Shown here: positions 17,476-23,515 of the stretch, in pieces
Position numbering within the stretch: position 1 is the stretch's first letter
Layout of the letters: each line of letters opens with the position of its first letter
IMG/VR virus record: IMGVR_UViG_3300032061_000004
Coordinates: 1 to 36,082 of that record
DNA from: a virus
Reading direction: 5' to 3' (one strand)
DNA: 36,082 nt
Translations under genes and position numbers: made by a program
The notes under the pieces: generated by a model
Database searches by the model: none
What the model saw: the letters and a program-made list of their open reading frames with translations, nothing else
Told to the model about the DNA's origin: nothing

Positions 17476-17756
17476 ATACATTTCTAATTGATAATTTTGG
17501 TATAATAGGGATAGCGGTAATAATTCTATCGGCTGTCGTTACTACCCTTGCGGGTTATATTTATAAATTACACAAAGAATCAAGAAACGATTATAAGCAA
17601 GATAAACAAAATTGGCATGATGAAAGAAAAGAGTTCCGTGAAAGTTTAGATAAAAATTCAGATGCGATATTAAAGGTAAGTGAAGCACTTAATAGAAACT
17701 CAAATTTAGTAGAGGCAACTAAAATATTACTTGAAACTATTGTGAGAGAAAGATAA
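17463..17756 (+). CDS. Membrane protein with one N-terminal TM and a coiled coil (i-spanin or BhlA-like holin candidate)
   Basis: 97 residues. A single hydrophobic segment at about 11-32 (FGIIGIAVIILSAVVTTLAG) is followed by a highly charged coiled region to the end (KLHKESRNDYKQDKQNWHDE ... EALNRNSNLVEATKILLE). This is the layout of an inner-membrane spanin (Rz) and also of BhlA/UviB-like holin partners. A lipoprotein gene 900 bases downstream could be its outer partner if the host is double-membraned. It is the first gene of the lysis block after the spike. Role inferred. Confidence 0.55.
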   Translation: MDKINTFLIDNFGIIGIAVIILSAVVTTLAGYIYKLHKESRNDYKQDKQNWHDERKEFRESLDKNSDAILKVSEALNRNSNLVEATKILLETIVRER

Positions 17757-18031
17757 TGGGACTTGCGCATTTGCTTTATATTGTTTCGGCAGTATTCATA
17801 TTCTTAATAGGCAAATTATTCTTTGACTCAAAAGATGGGATAGAACGTAAAATAATGTATAGCCTATTCTGGTCTATTTCATTTGGTTTAATTCTACGTG
17901 GGTTCGCAATCATTATCCCGCCTAAATGGATTGATTATTATAAAGATTTAATCCCTATACTAATTGTTACACCTTTAACATGTACATCAATAATAGGTTA
18001 CTATGTACTGTCAAGAAAATACAAGAAATGA
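17756..18031 (+). CDS. Three-TM membrane protein, holin candidate
   Basis: 91 residues, one-base overlap with the previous gene. Three hydrophobic segments are visible: LAHLLYIVSAVFIFLIGKLF (near 3-22), SLFWSISFGLILRGFAIIIP (37-56), and IPILIVTPLTCTSIIGYYVL (66-86), with a basic C-terminus (SRKYKK). The size, three segments and basic tail match class I holins, which form holes that release the endolysin. No sequence family is recognised, so this rests on architecture and position. Confidence 0.5.
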   Translation: MGLAHLLYIVSAVFIFLIGKLFFDSKDGIERKIMYSLFWSISFGLILRGFAIIIPPKWIDYYKDLIPILIVTPLTCTSIIGYYVLSRKYKK

Positions 18032-18207
18032 TAGATATCGTGTGGTTAACATTTTTGTCAATATGGATTATCGGAACATCGTCTTTAACGATATTCTTTT
18101 TAATCAAAATAATAAAATATAAAATCGAGGATAAGTATGAAAAAAGAAGAGATGGTGAAGAAGATTTGCAAAGAATTATCAGAGCGTTTCAAGAAGAAGA
18201 CAAATAA
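18028..18207 (+). CDS. Small one-TM protein with charged C-terminus
   Basis: 59 residues from the ATG of an ATGA overlap; an upstream in-frame codon at 17980 would lie inside the previous gene. One hydrophobic segment (VWLTFLSIWIIGTSSLTIFF) precedes a strongly charged tail (KYKIEDKYEKRRDGEEDLQR). The last 71 bases overlap the next ORF in another frame. Layout resembles an inner-membrane spanin or a holin regulator. Function not known. Confidence 0.5.
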   Translation: MIDIVWLTFLSIWIIGTSSLTIFFLIKIIKYKIEDKYEKRRDGEEDLQRIIRAFQEEDK

Positions 18208-18286
18208 GCATCTTCAAGAATATATTCAGGCTCTCGCAAAAAGCACTGAACCACCGCCACCACCACCGCCCGGACATCCCGGTTAA
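18137..18286 (+). CDS. Small basic ORF with a poly-proline tail, nested out of frame
   Basis: 49 residues. GAGG lies six bases before ATG 18137, so it has a good ribosome site although it starts inside the previous gene. It is basic and helical (EEMVKKICKELSERFKKKTN) and ends in EPPPPPPPGHPG. It stops in a TAATG overlap with the next membrane gene, which supports real translation. Overlapping small genes with a proline-rich second member recall Rz/Rz1 pairs, but there is no lipobox or signal sequence, so it is not a normal o-spanin. Function unknown. Confidence 0.5.
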   Translation: MKKEEMVKKICKELSERFKKKTNKHLQEYIQALAKSTEPPPPPPPGHPG

Positions 18287-18672
18287 TGACTAAAATTTAT
18301 TACATATTAATAATAAATTTGTTGTTAATAGTCCCATCGTTCTTTTATTTTTATGATAGTGCGATGTTGCAATGGTCATTTCATTTAATGTCTTTGTGTG
18401 CATCAAGATTATTTTTGCCTTTATTGTTACTTTATTATTTACATATCAAAGGCATTAGATGGGAGTGGGAGTTTAAGTATTTTATAAAATACTATTCCGG
18501 TATTTTGTTATATTTGCTATTATCATTCATGTATTTCCCTACTTATCTTGGGGATTTACAATTTATTGATAAAAATGATTGGTTCACAGTACCGGCAAAA
18601 TTAGCTGTTTGGACAGTGTGTTTATGTGTAATATTTTTTAATTTAATTTGGTATAAGGATGAAAAAGATTAG
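18286..18672 (+). CDS. Multi-TM membrane protein, possible holin or antiholin
   Basis: 128 residues, mostly hydrophobic. About four segments can be drawn: YYILIINLLLIVPSFFYFY (4-22), the long hydrophobic stretch around LFLPLLLLYYLHI (42-54), YYSGILLYLLLSFMYFP (69-85), and LAVWTVCLCVIFFNLIWY (106-123). It lies in the lysis block and overlaps the lipoprotein gene by 14 bases. No family is recognised; a holin or antiholin role is inferred from company. Confidence 0.5.
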   Translation: MTKIYYILIINLLLIVPSFFYFYDSAMLQWSFHLMSLCASRLFLPLLLLYYLHIKGIRWEWEFKYFIKYYSGILLYLLLSFMYFPTYLGDLQFIDKNDWFTVPAKLAVWTVCLCVIFFNLIWYKDEKD

Positions 18673-18859
18673 TTACATTTTGCTTATTCTCCTTTCTACA
18701 TTATTCTTTTTAGGATGTACTACATATGTTCCGGTACGAGATAATTCACCGCATGAATACACACAAAAAGCGGACTCAATAACCGCAATGCAAAAACAGC
18801 TACAACATAAAATAGATTCAATACAAACAATAATTAAACAAATAAAAGGTGAAATGTAA
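18659..18859 (+). CDS. Small lipoprotein, o-spanin candidate
   Basis: 66 residues with a lipoprotein signal: MKK, hydrophobic core ISYILLILLSTLFF, then L-G-C with Cys near residue 20. The mature protein is about 46 residues and coiled-coil-like (KADSITAMQKQLQHKIDSIQ). A short lipoprotein encoded next to a coiled-coil membrane protein in a lysis block is the layout of outer-membrane spanins, which disrupt the outer membrane with the i-spanin. This implies a double-membraned host. No proline-rich stretch as in lambda Rz1. Confidence 0.65.
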   Translation: MKKISYILLILLSTLFFLGCTTYVPVRDNSPHEYTQKADSITAMQKQLQHKIDSIQTIIKQIKGEM

Positions 18860-19062
18860 TGGATTTATCAACTTTATTTAGCAGTGATTTATTGGCTAAG
18901 ATAGCAATGTATTATGCAGCTATCATAGCGATAGCAAATGTTATTACGATGCTATTCCCTTCAGTGAGTAATAATGCAATTTATAACGGGATAATGAAAG
19001 TTCTCAATTTCATTTCCCTAAATATTTTGAAAAACAAAAATGCAGACGATGTAAAGAAATGA
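18859..19062 (+). CDS. Small one-TM protein of unknown function
   Basis: 67 residues with one hydrophobic segment (IAMYYAAIIAIANVITMLFP) near 15-34 and a basic C-terminus (LKNKNADDVKK). TAATG overlap with the lipoprotein and ATGA overlap with the next gene place it inside the coupled lysis operon. Size and single TM fit small holins, but no family is recognised. Confidence 0.5.
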   Translation: MDLSTLFSSDLLAKIAMYYAAIIAIANVITMLFPSVSNNAIYNGIMKVLNFISLNILKNKNADDVKK

Positions 19063-19385
19063 ACGAATTTGAGAACATACCAAACAAGGGACTTGATAAT
19101 CTTCCAGTTAAAGAGAGTCCGGTCCCTTCTCACCTTGATAAGGTTGAACAGGGCAACCCGCCTAAGATAGTTATAACTGATGAAGAGAATTTCAAATTTG
19201 ATGTTTGGACTTTTTTAGAAAAAAGTTACAACGGTGTTAAATCTTTCTTTTCTACAGTTGCAAATATAGCATCTAAAGGCTACGAAGTGATAAAGTCCAT
19301 ACAAGACATCAAGACAACCGGTTATCTTGCCGTAGGCGTACTCATATTGATAATTATCGTTATAATTTTAGTTAAGGTACTTTGA
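19059..19385 (+). CDS. Tail-anchored membrane protein in the lysis block
   Basis: 108 residues. The N-terminal 45 residues are polar (proline and acidic), followed by an amphipathic helical part (FLEKSYNGVKSFFSTVANIA) and a very hydrophobic C-terminal anchor (YLAVGVLILIIIVIILVKVL). Anchored only at the C-terminus, it may face the cytoplasm and act as a regulator or pinholin-like protein. It is the last gene before the inverted-repeat unit. Function unknown. Confidence 0.5.
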   Translation: MNEFENIPNKGLDNLPVKESPVPSHLDKVEQGNPPKIVITDEENFKFDVWTFLEKSYNGVKSFFSTVANIASKGYEVIKSIQDIKTTGYLAVGVLILIIIVIILVKVL

Positions 19386-19392
19386 GAAAAAT

Positions 19393-19742
19393 AGAAAGAG
19401 CTAGTTAGACAGAAAAGGAGAAAGAAAGATGATACTAAAAATGGAAATAGTCTCAAAAACAACTGCATACCCCGATAAAAATGTTACTTCTGAAAGATGG
19501 GGGTATATTACATTACCTACTTTTTTTGAAATAATTCGAGAAGAGATAGAAGAAAAAGATAAACCTATATCTAATATTCTGCATGTTAAATTATATGATG
19601 ATAAGGAATGGAATGATCCTGTTGGTGAACACATTGATCCTCATAAAACTCTATCTGTGTTTGGTGAAGCGTACTTAATTAACGAATTAACTGGTAAAAC
19701 AATAGAACGAATTAACTAACTAAAAAGAAACTAGCTCTTTCT
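19393..19742. repeat. 14-bp inverted repeat flanking one orphan gene
   Basis: AGAAAGAGCTAGTT at 19393-19406 and its exact complement AACTAGCTCTTTCT at 19729-19742 bracket the gene at 19,429. Both arms lie outside the coding sequence. This may mark an inserted single-gene unit (moron), or form a long-range RNA stem around that mRNA segment. Confidence 0.75.
19429..19719 (+). CDS. Orphan protein within an inverted-repeat unit
   Basis: 96 residues, with a strong AGGAG eight bases before the ATG. A soluble, acidic, mixed alpha/beta protein without signal or TM (EIVSKTTAYPDKNVTSERWG; FFEIIREEIEEKDKPISNIL). No family is recognised. It sits between membrane lysis genes and the endolysin, has spaces on both sides unlike its coupled neighbours, and is bracketed by inverted repeats, so it may be a later insertion with a function unrelated to lysis. 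Confidence 0.6.
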   Translation: MILKMEIVSKTTAYPDKNVTSERWGYITLPTFFEIIREEIEEKDKPISNILHVKLYDDKEWNDPVGEHIDPHKTLSVFGEAYLINELTGKTIERIN

Positions 19743-19745
19743 TTT
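19723..19745 (+). terminator. Weak AT-rich hairpin after the orphan gene
   Basis: AAAAGAAA (19723-19730) pairs with TTTCTTTT (19738-19745) around a seven-base loop. The right arm of the inverted repeat is part of it. The stem has one G-C pair, so termination would be weak at best. Confidence 0.3.
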
Positions 19746-19758
19746 AATAAGAGAAATT

Positions 19759-20265
19759 ATGATAGACAAAAATCAATTACAAAATTTAATCGAATCTACG
19801 CTGAAAGAAGTTGACGAAAGAATATTAAAATACAACCCTTCATATAAAGGACTTAAATTTTATTCTCCAGAAGCTGTACAATTGTTAATGGGAACAGCGG
19901 CACAGGAAAGCAGATTAGGCACTTATATATTACAAATAGGTTCTGGAATAGCTAAAGGTATATTTCAAATGGAAGACGCAACTCACAACGATATTTTTGT
20001 TAATTATCTTAATTACAGGGAAAACATAATGATTGCGATTTGTAATATATCTGATGTAAGCCACGTAAAACCAGATAGGTTAATATTCAATCTGAAATAC
20101 GCAATATTGCTTGCCAGAATCAAATATATGAGAGTTCCTGAAAAGCTACCGGCACTAAATGATTTAACAGCACAAGCTAAGTATTGGAAAAAATGGTACA
20201 ATACTCCTTTAGGCGCGGGAACTGAAAATGAATTTATTGCTAATTATCATAAATATTTAGATTAG
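19759..20265 (+). CDS. Lysozyme-like endolysin / lytic transglycosylase
   Basis: 168 residues. The core motif MGTAAQESRLGTYILQIGSG places a likely catalytic Glu at residue 50, followed by AKGIFQMEDATHND, the pattern of lysozyme-like transglycosylases in phages. The remaining helical part ends with WKKWYNTPLGAGTENEF. It has no signal peptide, so a holin is expected to release it, which fits the preceding membrane genes. It ends 46 bases before the terminator that closes the + strand block. Confidence 0.78.
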   Translation: MIDKNQLQNLIESTLKEVDERILKYNPSYKGLKFYSPEAVQLLMGTAAQESRLGTYILQIGSGIAKGIFQMEDATHNDIFVNYLNYRENIMIAICNISDVSHVKPDRLIFNLKYAILLARIKYMRVPEKLPALNDLTAQAKYWKKWYNTPLGAGTENEFIANYHKYLD

Positions 20266-20305
20266 GATACCCGAATAGCCTAAACAGTTATTCGCAATTT
20301 GTATC
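20266..20305 (+). other. Imperfect stem-loop between endolysin and terminator
   Basis: CGAATA 20272-20277 pairs with TATTCG 20289-20294 around an 11-base loop, and GATAC 20266-20270 pairs with GTATC 20301-20305 outside it with an internal bulge. It lies directly before the terminator and may protect the 3' end of the late mRNA. Confidence 0.4.
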
Positions 20306-20310
20306 TAGTT

Positions 20311-20335
20311 AGCCGGATTAGTTTCCGGCTTTTTT
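20311..20335 (+). terminator. Rho-independent terminator of the late operon
   Basis: AGCCGGA 20311-20317 pairs with TCCGGCT 20324-20330 around a six-base loop, followed by six Ts. It separates the convergent blocks. The stop codon of the - strand gene (TAA at 20320-20318) lies in its loop, so the hairpin sequence is also coding on the other strand. Confidence 0.9.
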
Positions 20336-20680
20336 AATTCCAGGTGCTGAAAAATGTTGGCAAGATTGCTTGCTTTCTAATTCATCTATTTTAGTCCGTA
20401 GTAATTCACCATTTTGCCGTATAACTTCTGTGAAGTTGAAGACATTCCCATAAATAGTTTGTAATGATTTTAATATTCTAATTCCGCCTTTTATTTTCTC
20501 AATTTCTCTTTCTTCCGCAAGCAAGCACGGCTGAGAATCGCACTCAATTTTCTGATTGTCGCTGTATTCTATTTGGGCATTTGCCAAAGCATCTAAATCT
20601 CTTTTTGTTACTGGATTCCCGTGTCGGTGATTACTGGTAACTCTATTTACTTTGTTCAATAAATGTTGTAAAGCATCCAT
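20318..20680 (-). CDS. Unknown protein, last gene of the early block
   Basis: 120 residues; AGGA precedes ATG by a suitable distance. The sequence is helical and charged (LQHLLNKVNRVTSNHRHGNP; DALANAQIEYSDNQKIECDS), with Cys residues near 48 and 53 and a coiled segment (GELLRTKIDELESKQS). Its last codons (KKAGN, stop) are encoded by the T tract and right arm of the late terminator. Function not recognised. Confidence 0.6.
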   Translation of the reverse strand: MDALQHLLNKVNRVTSNHRHGNPVTKRDLDALANAQIEYSDNQKIECDSQPCLLAEEREIEKIKGGIRILKSLQTIYGNVFNFTEVIRQNGELLRTKIDELESKQSCQHFSAPGIKKAGN

Positions 20681-20729
20681 TTTATAATCCTAATTATATT
20701 TGTAAAATTTCAATCCGGTTAAACTATAG

Positions 20730-21077
20730 TTAGCAAGACAAATCGCCTACCTTTTCATTATGATTAATTATTATTTCGGCTGCATCATTTATACAATAAA
20801 CAGAAGCTATCCATTGCTGTTCTTGGTTAGGTTTACCGTCAACTGGCAATATTTTTTCTTTTGTTAATATTTTGTATTGCTCATTTTCATTGTCAATCTC
20901 CAATACCCATTGTCCGGCGGTTTGCACCGGTTGAGAGACGCCTTTGCTAACAAATTTTTCAAGCCGATTGCTAAACTCAGCTAATAAGTCAATCATTTCT
21001 TTTTCAGTATCGGGCGCCCAACCAATTTCAGTTTTGGCAATTATTTTACATGCAAATTCTTTTTTTAATTCTTCCAA
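20730..21077 (-). CDS. Unknown protein with probable TTG start
   Basis: 115 residues from TTG at 21,077, preferred because GGAG lies six bases before it; the longer ATG form (from 21,155) would overlap the upstream gene by 23 bases with no ribosome site. The N-terminus is helical (LEELKKEFACKIIAKTE) and the C-terminal half beta-rich (QWVLEIDNENEQYKILTKEK; WIASVYCINDAAEIIINHNE). The leader before the start resembles the leader of the next gene down (AATTTnATT-GGA-TATAAA). No family recognised. Confidence 0.55.
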   Translation of the reverse strand: MEELKKEFACKIIAKTEIGWAPDTEKEMIDLLAEFSNRLEKFVSKGVSQPVQTAGQWVLEIDNENEQYKILTKEKILPVDGKPNQEQQWIASVYCINDAAEIIINHNEKVGDLSC

Positions 21078-21132
21078 TTTATACTCCAAATTAAATTTAT
21101 AAAATGTCCGCAACGGCTTAAAAACCACTCCG

Positions 21133-21576
21133 TTATAAATCTTTTTGACTAACATCCTTAATTTTATATATTATTTGTTCTTCCCATTTGAATTGTTTTT
21201 TATGCTTCACCCCGCGCTTGCAAAGAGTAAAGGATAAATCATTTTGTATCGTTGAAGCATCTATCACATAGAATTTATTCACTCTATCCCAAACAGCTAC
21301 TCCATTTTTTTGTACTTCTATTTTGAACCTTTTCATGGTATTCCTGTTTTTATTAAACCTTACCTTGGAAACTGGGAATTCTAAGGGTGTTACGATTATT
21401 CTATTTGTGCTGGTTAATCTTTGCATTGCATTTGATACAAATTTATTATCAGTAGCCCAAAACACACTGAATTGGTTCCCGTTTTCTTTTATGTGGCTGA
21501 TACAATAAGATTCCCATCCCTTTCTTGTTCTATTCATTTTAGTTCTCACTCTGTTATTTGACAAAATTCCAATCAT
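21133..21576 (-). CDS. Unknown basic protein
   Basis: 147 residues, starting in an ATGA overlap with the upstream gene. It is basic, with alternating strands (FSVFWATDNKFVSNAMQRL; RFKIEVQKNGVAVWDRVNKF) and a C-terminal KKQFKWEEQIIYKIKDV. A later ATG at codon 14 is an alternative start. It might bind nucleic acid given its charge, but no motif is recognised. Confidence 0.58.
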   Translation of the reverse strand: MIGILSNNRVRTKMNRTRKGWESYCISHIKENGNQFSVFWATDNKFVSNAMQRLTSTNRIIVTPLEFPVSKVRFNKNRNTMKRFKIEVQKNGVAVWDRVNKFYVIDASTIQNDLSFTLCKRGVKHKKQFKWEEQIIYKIKDVSQKDL

Positions 21577-21887
21577 TCTACTTCTAAAGTTAGTTTTATA
21601 TAGTTACCAACTTGCACAAAATTATCTAAATCTGTTGGGTACATTATAACAATTTGATCATCACTTTCACCTATATATAAAACTGTTTCATCATGGGCAA
21701 CCGTCTTTCTTATTATTTCGCCTTCTCTTATATATTCACCGATGATTTCTAGTTCAATTGAATGAACTATCTCATTAAGTTTTTTATTTAATTCTTTTAT
21801 AGCACTTATAGTAAAACTTAATTCAGTGCCATTCCCAAAATCTATATTTATCGGCAATTCGTTATTATCGGTTTTTATGATTTTCAT
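21573..21887 (-). CDS. Unknown acidic protein
   Basis: 104 residues, with GGAAAATAAA before ATG. It seems a small beta-rich protein with one helix (AIKELNKKLNEIVHSIELEI) followed by strands (ETVLYIGESDDQIVIMYP; VQVGNYIKLTLEVE). It is coupled to the next gene by ATGA. The leader holds two stem-loops. No family recognised. Confidence 0.6.
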   Translation of the reverse strand: MKIIKTDNNELPINIDFGNGTELSFTISAIKELNKKLNEIVHSIELEIIGEYIREGEIIRKTVAHDETVLYIGESDDQIVIMYPTDLDNFVQVGNYIKLTLEVE

Positions 21888-21909
21888 TTTATTTTCCTTT
21901 TTTATAAAT

Positions 21910-21975
21910 CCCTAGCAAGGCTGGGGAGTCATCACTAGGGTTGTTCTACTAAGCGGAGAGGAGGTCATGCTCCGC
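21910..21975 (-). promoter_or_regulatory. Two stem-loops between early genes
   Basis: GCGGAG/CTCCGC pairs 21970-21975 with 21953-21958 and holds the stop codon of the upstream gene in its loop. CCCTAG/CTAGGG pairs 21910-21915 with 21935-21940. There is no U tract, so they may be processing sites or 3' protection elements rather than terminators. Confidence 0.45.
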
Positions 21976-22360
21976 ACTCTAAATCGTGAACTTTTTGTAT
22001 AAATTCTGCTACTTGCACCGCTTCGTAAAGTCCTGTATCGGGATTGATCTTGAATTTAAGAGTGTCTATGTAATTTAATTCTTGCCTTGCATATGTAACA
22101 AAATAAGCTACTGATTGATGAAAATATTTCACAAAATAATCGGCTTTCTGTTTTTCCGCCCAATTATGATCTTCTGCTGTGAGTGGTATAATCAAGGCAT
22201 CTGTGAATTTCTTTCCCTTTACGCTGCCAAGACAGTGATGGAGCTGCTCAAATCCCGTGTTGCTATTTATATATTTCTGTCCAATATATTTCAGGTATTT
22301 AGGAAACTTCTGGAATCCTAAATAGAATCGGTAGTGTGTGAAAATCTGTTTGTTTGTCAT
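21965..22360 (-). CDS. Possible HNH-like nuclease (DUF968/YbcO-like), low certainty
   Basis: 131 residues; GGGGACTT precedes ATG. The central stretch LHHCLGSVKGKKFTDALIIP, followed by LTAEDHNWAEK, has the His-His-Cys, Asp and later His spacing seen in small phage recombination nucleases that share an HNH core. The expected Cys pairs for zinc are not all present. The C-terminus is helical (EFIQKVHDLECGA). Placement beside a RusA-like resolvase fits a recombination role. The catalytic assignment is inference. Confidence 0.45.
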   Translation of the reverse strand: MTNKQIFTHYRFYLGFQKFPKYLKYIGQKYINSNTGFEQLHHCLGSVKGKKFTDALIIPLTAEDHNWAEKQKADYFVKYFHQSVAYFVTYARQELNYIDTLKFKINPDTGLYEAVQVAEFIQKVHDLECGA

Positions 22361-22370
22361 AAGTCCCCTT

Positions 22371-22718
22371 TTAAGCCGGAATAACTTTTATAAATACTAT
22401 ATTATCTTTTCTCTTTTCTACTGTTGTCTTGATTGAGCGTACCATTTTATACGAATCATCAACAAATAGACAATCTTCAATCATTTTTATCATTGCTGAA
22501 GTATTAGTACAATCAAGCGGTTGTTTACTAAACCAAAAAGTATATTCAACATCACACGGAAAATCTATTCTTACATTTGTAACCGACTTAATAATAAAAT
22601 GGTACATATCTTTGATTTTTTTACGTTTAGTCCAGTGCATACCGGCATAAAATTTATTCATAGATATTATAGGCAAATCAACGAATTTGAAATGTTTTAT
22701 ATCAGCCTTTGTTGACAT
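22371..22718 (-). CDS. RusA-like Holliday junction resolvase
   Basis: 115 residues, typical RusA length. The core reads PLDCTNTSAMIKMIEDCLFV then DDSYKMVRSIK, corresponding to the family pattern D-x-D-N-x(6-8)-D-x-L-x-DD-x2-V. Asp 69, Asp 82 and Asp 87/88 are present, but the second metal-binding Asp of the D-x-D-N motif is replaced by Thr 71, and the catalytic Lys is not obvious. The enzyme cuts four-way DNA junctions as a dimer. It belongs to the recombination set with ERF and the PD-(D/E)XK nuclease. Confidence 0.75.
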   Translation of the reverse strand: MSTKADIKHFKFVDLPIISMNKFYAGMHWTKRKKIKDMYHFIIKSVTNVRIDFPCDVEYTFWFSKQPLDCTNTSAMIKMIEDCLFVDDSYKMVRSIKTTVEKRKDNIVFIKVIPA

Positions 22719-22729
22719 TATATTCCTCT

Positions 22730-23107
22730 TTAATATTTTTTACCATGTAAATATGGTCTAAGTTTATTATATTTATGTTTTGCTTCAATATGTTTCATTA
22801 AATCAATATCGTAATTTTCTGCTAAATCTAAAATTCTAATTACTGCATCGGCTAACTCATCTTGGAAGGTGTCCTTTATATATGCTTCAAATATAGCTTT
22901 CCATAGATCATCTGGTGAATTATTATATTTTTCAAATTGTATCCAACGTTCATCATTACACCATCTATCTTCTCTATCCGCTTCAAGTGCTTCAGATATT
23001 TCAGAAACAATAAGCATAAGTTTTTCAGCAATATTTTCTTTATCATCCCAAAAACCTTTTTCTACTGCATTTTTATGAATCTCTTTTGATAATTTTTTTA
23101 TGTCCAT
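22730..23107 (-). CDS. MazG-like nucleotide pyrophosphohydrolase
   Basis: 125 residues. The alpha-helical MazG signature is visible: IVSEISEALEADRED (Glu 36, Glu 39) and FQDELADAVIRILDLAENYD (Glu 84, Asp 87), the two metal-binding helices, followed by IEAKHKYNKLRPYLHGKKY, typical of phage members. It hydrolyses NTPs or dNTPs to monophosphates, and in phages may adjust nucleotide pools or the stringent response. GGAG precedes ATG. A terminator-like hairpin lies directly upstream, so expression may depend on read-through. Confidence 0.85.
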   Translation of the reverse strand: MDIKKLSKEIHKNAVEKGFWDDKENIAEKLMLIVSEISEALEADREDRWCNDERWIQFEKYNNSPDDLWKAIFEAYIKDTFQDELADAVIRILDLAENYDIDLMKHIEAKHKYNKLRPYLHGKKY

Positions 23108-23126
23108 ATCTTCTCCAATTTGTTAT

Positions 23127-23178
23127 AAAAACCGGGACAGGGTGTATTGAGTGCTAATCAATGTTTGTTTTGTCCCGG
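23127..23178 (-). terminator. Terminator-like hairpin upstream of the MazG gene
   Basis: CCGGGACA (23178-23171) pairs with TGTCCCGG (23139-23132), with an inner ATTGA/TCAAT stem in the long loop and five Ts following. It is 20 bases before the MazG start with its ribosome site in between, so it could act as an attenuator. The 66 bases from 23,179 to 23,244 hold no ORF of note. Confidence 0.65.
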
Positions 23179-23244
23179 CTTAGGGTTTCAATCTCTTCTA
23201 CTCGTTTAGTCTCCTATATTGTTATTAAAATTATTTGTTATTTT

Positions 23245-23430
23245 CTAACTCGTTTTATATTTTTGATAAATATCCTGAAGAGTATTAAACTGTTTTTGAG
23301 AAAGTTCTTTGCCAGCATTTATTTGTCCGCGAAGATTTATCATGAACTCCTTTTCCCAATCGGTTAGTTTTGCCTGATTCTTCTCTATGCATCTATAAGC
23401 ATCATCGATTATTTTCCATCTGATATTCAT
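23245..23430 (-). CDS. Small conserved-looking helical phage protein
   Basis: 61 residues; AAGGAG precedes ATG. The pattern KLTDWEKEFMINLRGQINAG then LSQKQFNTLQDIYQKY (Trp-Glu, Gly, Leu-Ser-x-Lys-Gln) is one I recall in small phage proteins near replication and recombination genes, with no known function. The leader holds a stable stem-loop five bases from the ribosome site. Confidence 0.65.
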   Translation of the reverse strand: MNIRWKIIDDAYRCIEKNQAKLTDWEKEFMINLRGQINAGKELSQKQFNTLQDIYQKYKTS

Positions 23431-23448
23431 TTTAATTCTCCTTATTAT

Positions 23449-23509
23449 ACCGGCTTTAGGCTGTATTAGTTCATGGAGTGGGGGCGAACTCCACCAGCCC
23501 GCAGCCGGT
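23449..23509 (-). promoter_or_regulatory. Long nested stem-loop next to a ribosome site
   Basis: ACCGGCT (23509-23503) pairs with AGCCGGT (23455-23449), with inner pairing TGGAGT/ACTCCA. The structure fills nearly the whole 85-base gap and ends about five bases before the AAGGAG of the downstream gene. With no U tract, it may control translation or protect the transcript. Confidence 0.5.
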
Positions 23510-23515
23510 GATTAA

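Noticed and set aside
18001-18300. Classical Rz/Rz1 pair at 18,028 and 18,137
   Set aside because: The nested gene is proline-rich but lacks a lipobox and signal sequence; the lipoprotein at 18,659 is a better outer component.
20722-20731. Perfect palindrome AACTATAGTT near a stop codon
   Set aside because: Ten bases of AT-rich palindrome is expected by chance; no promoter nearby.
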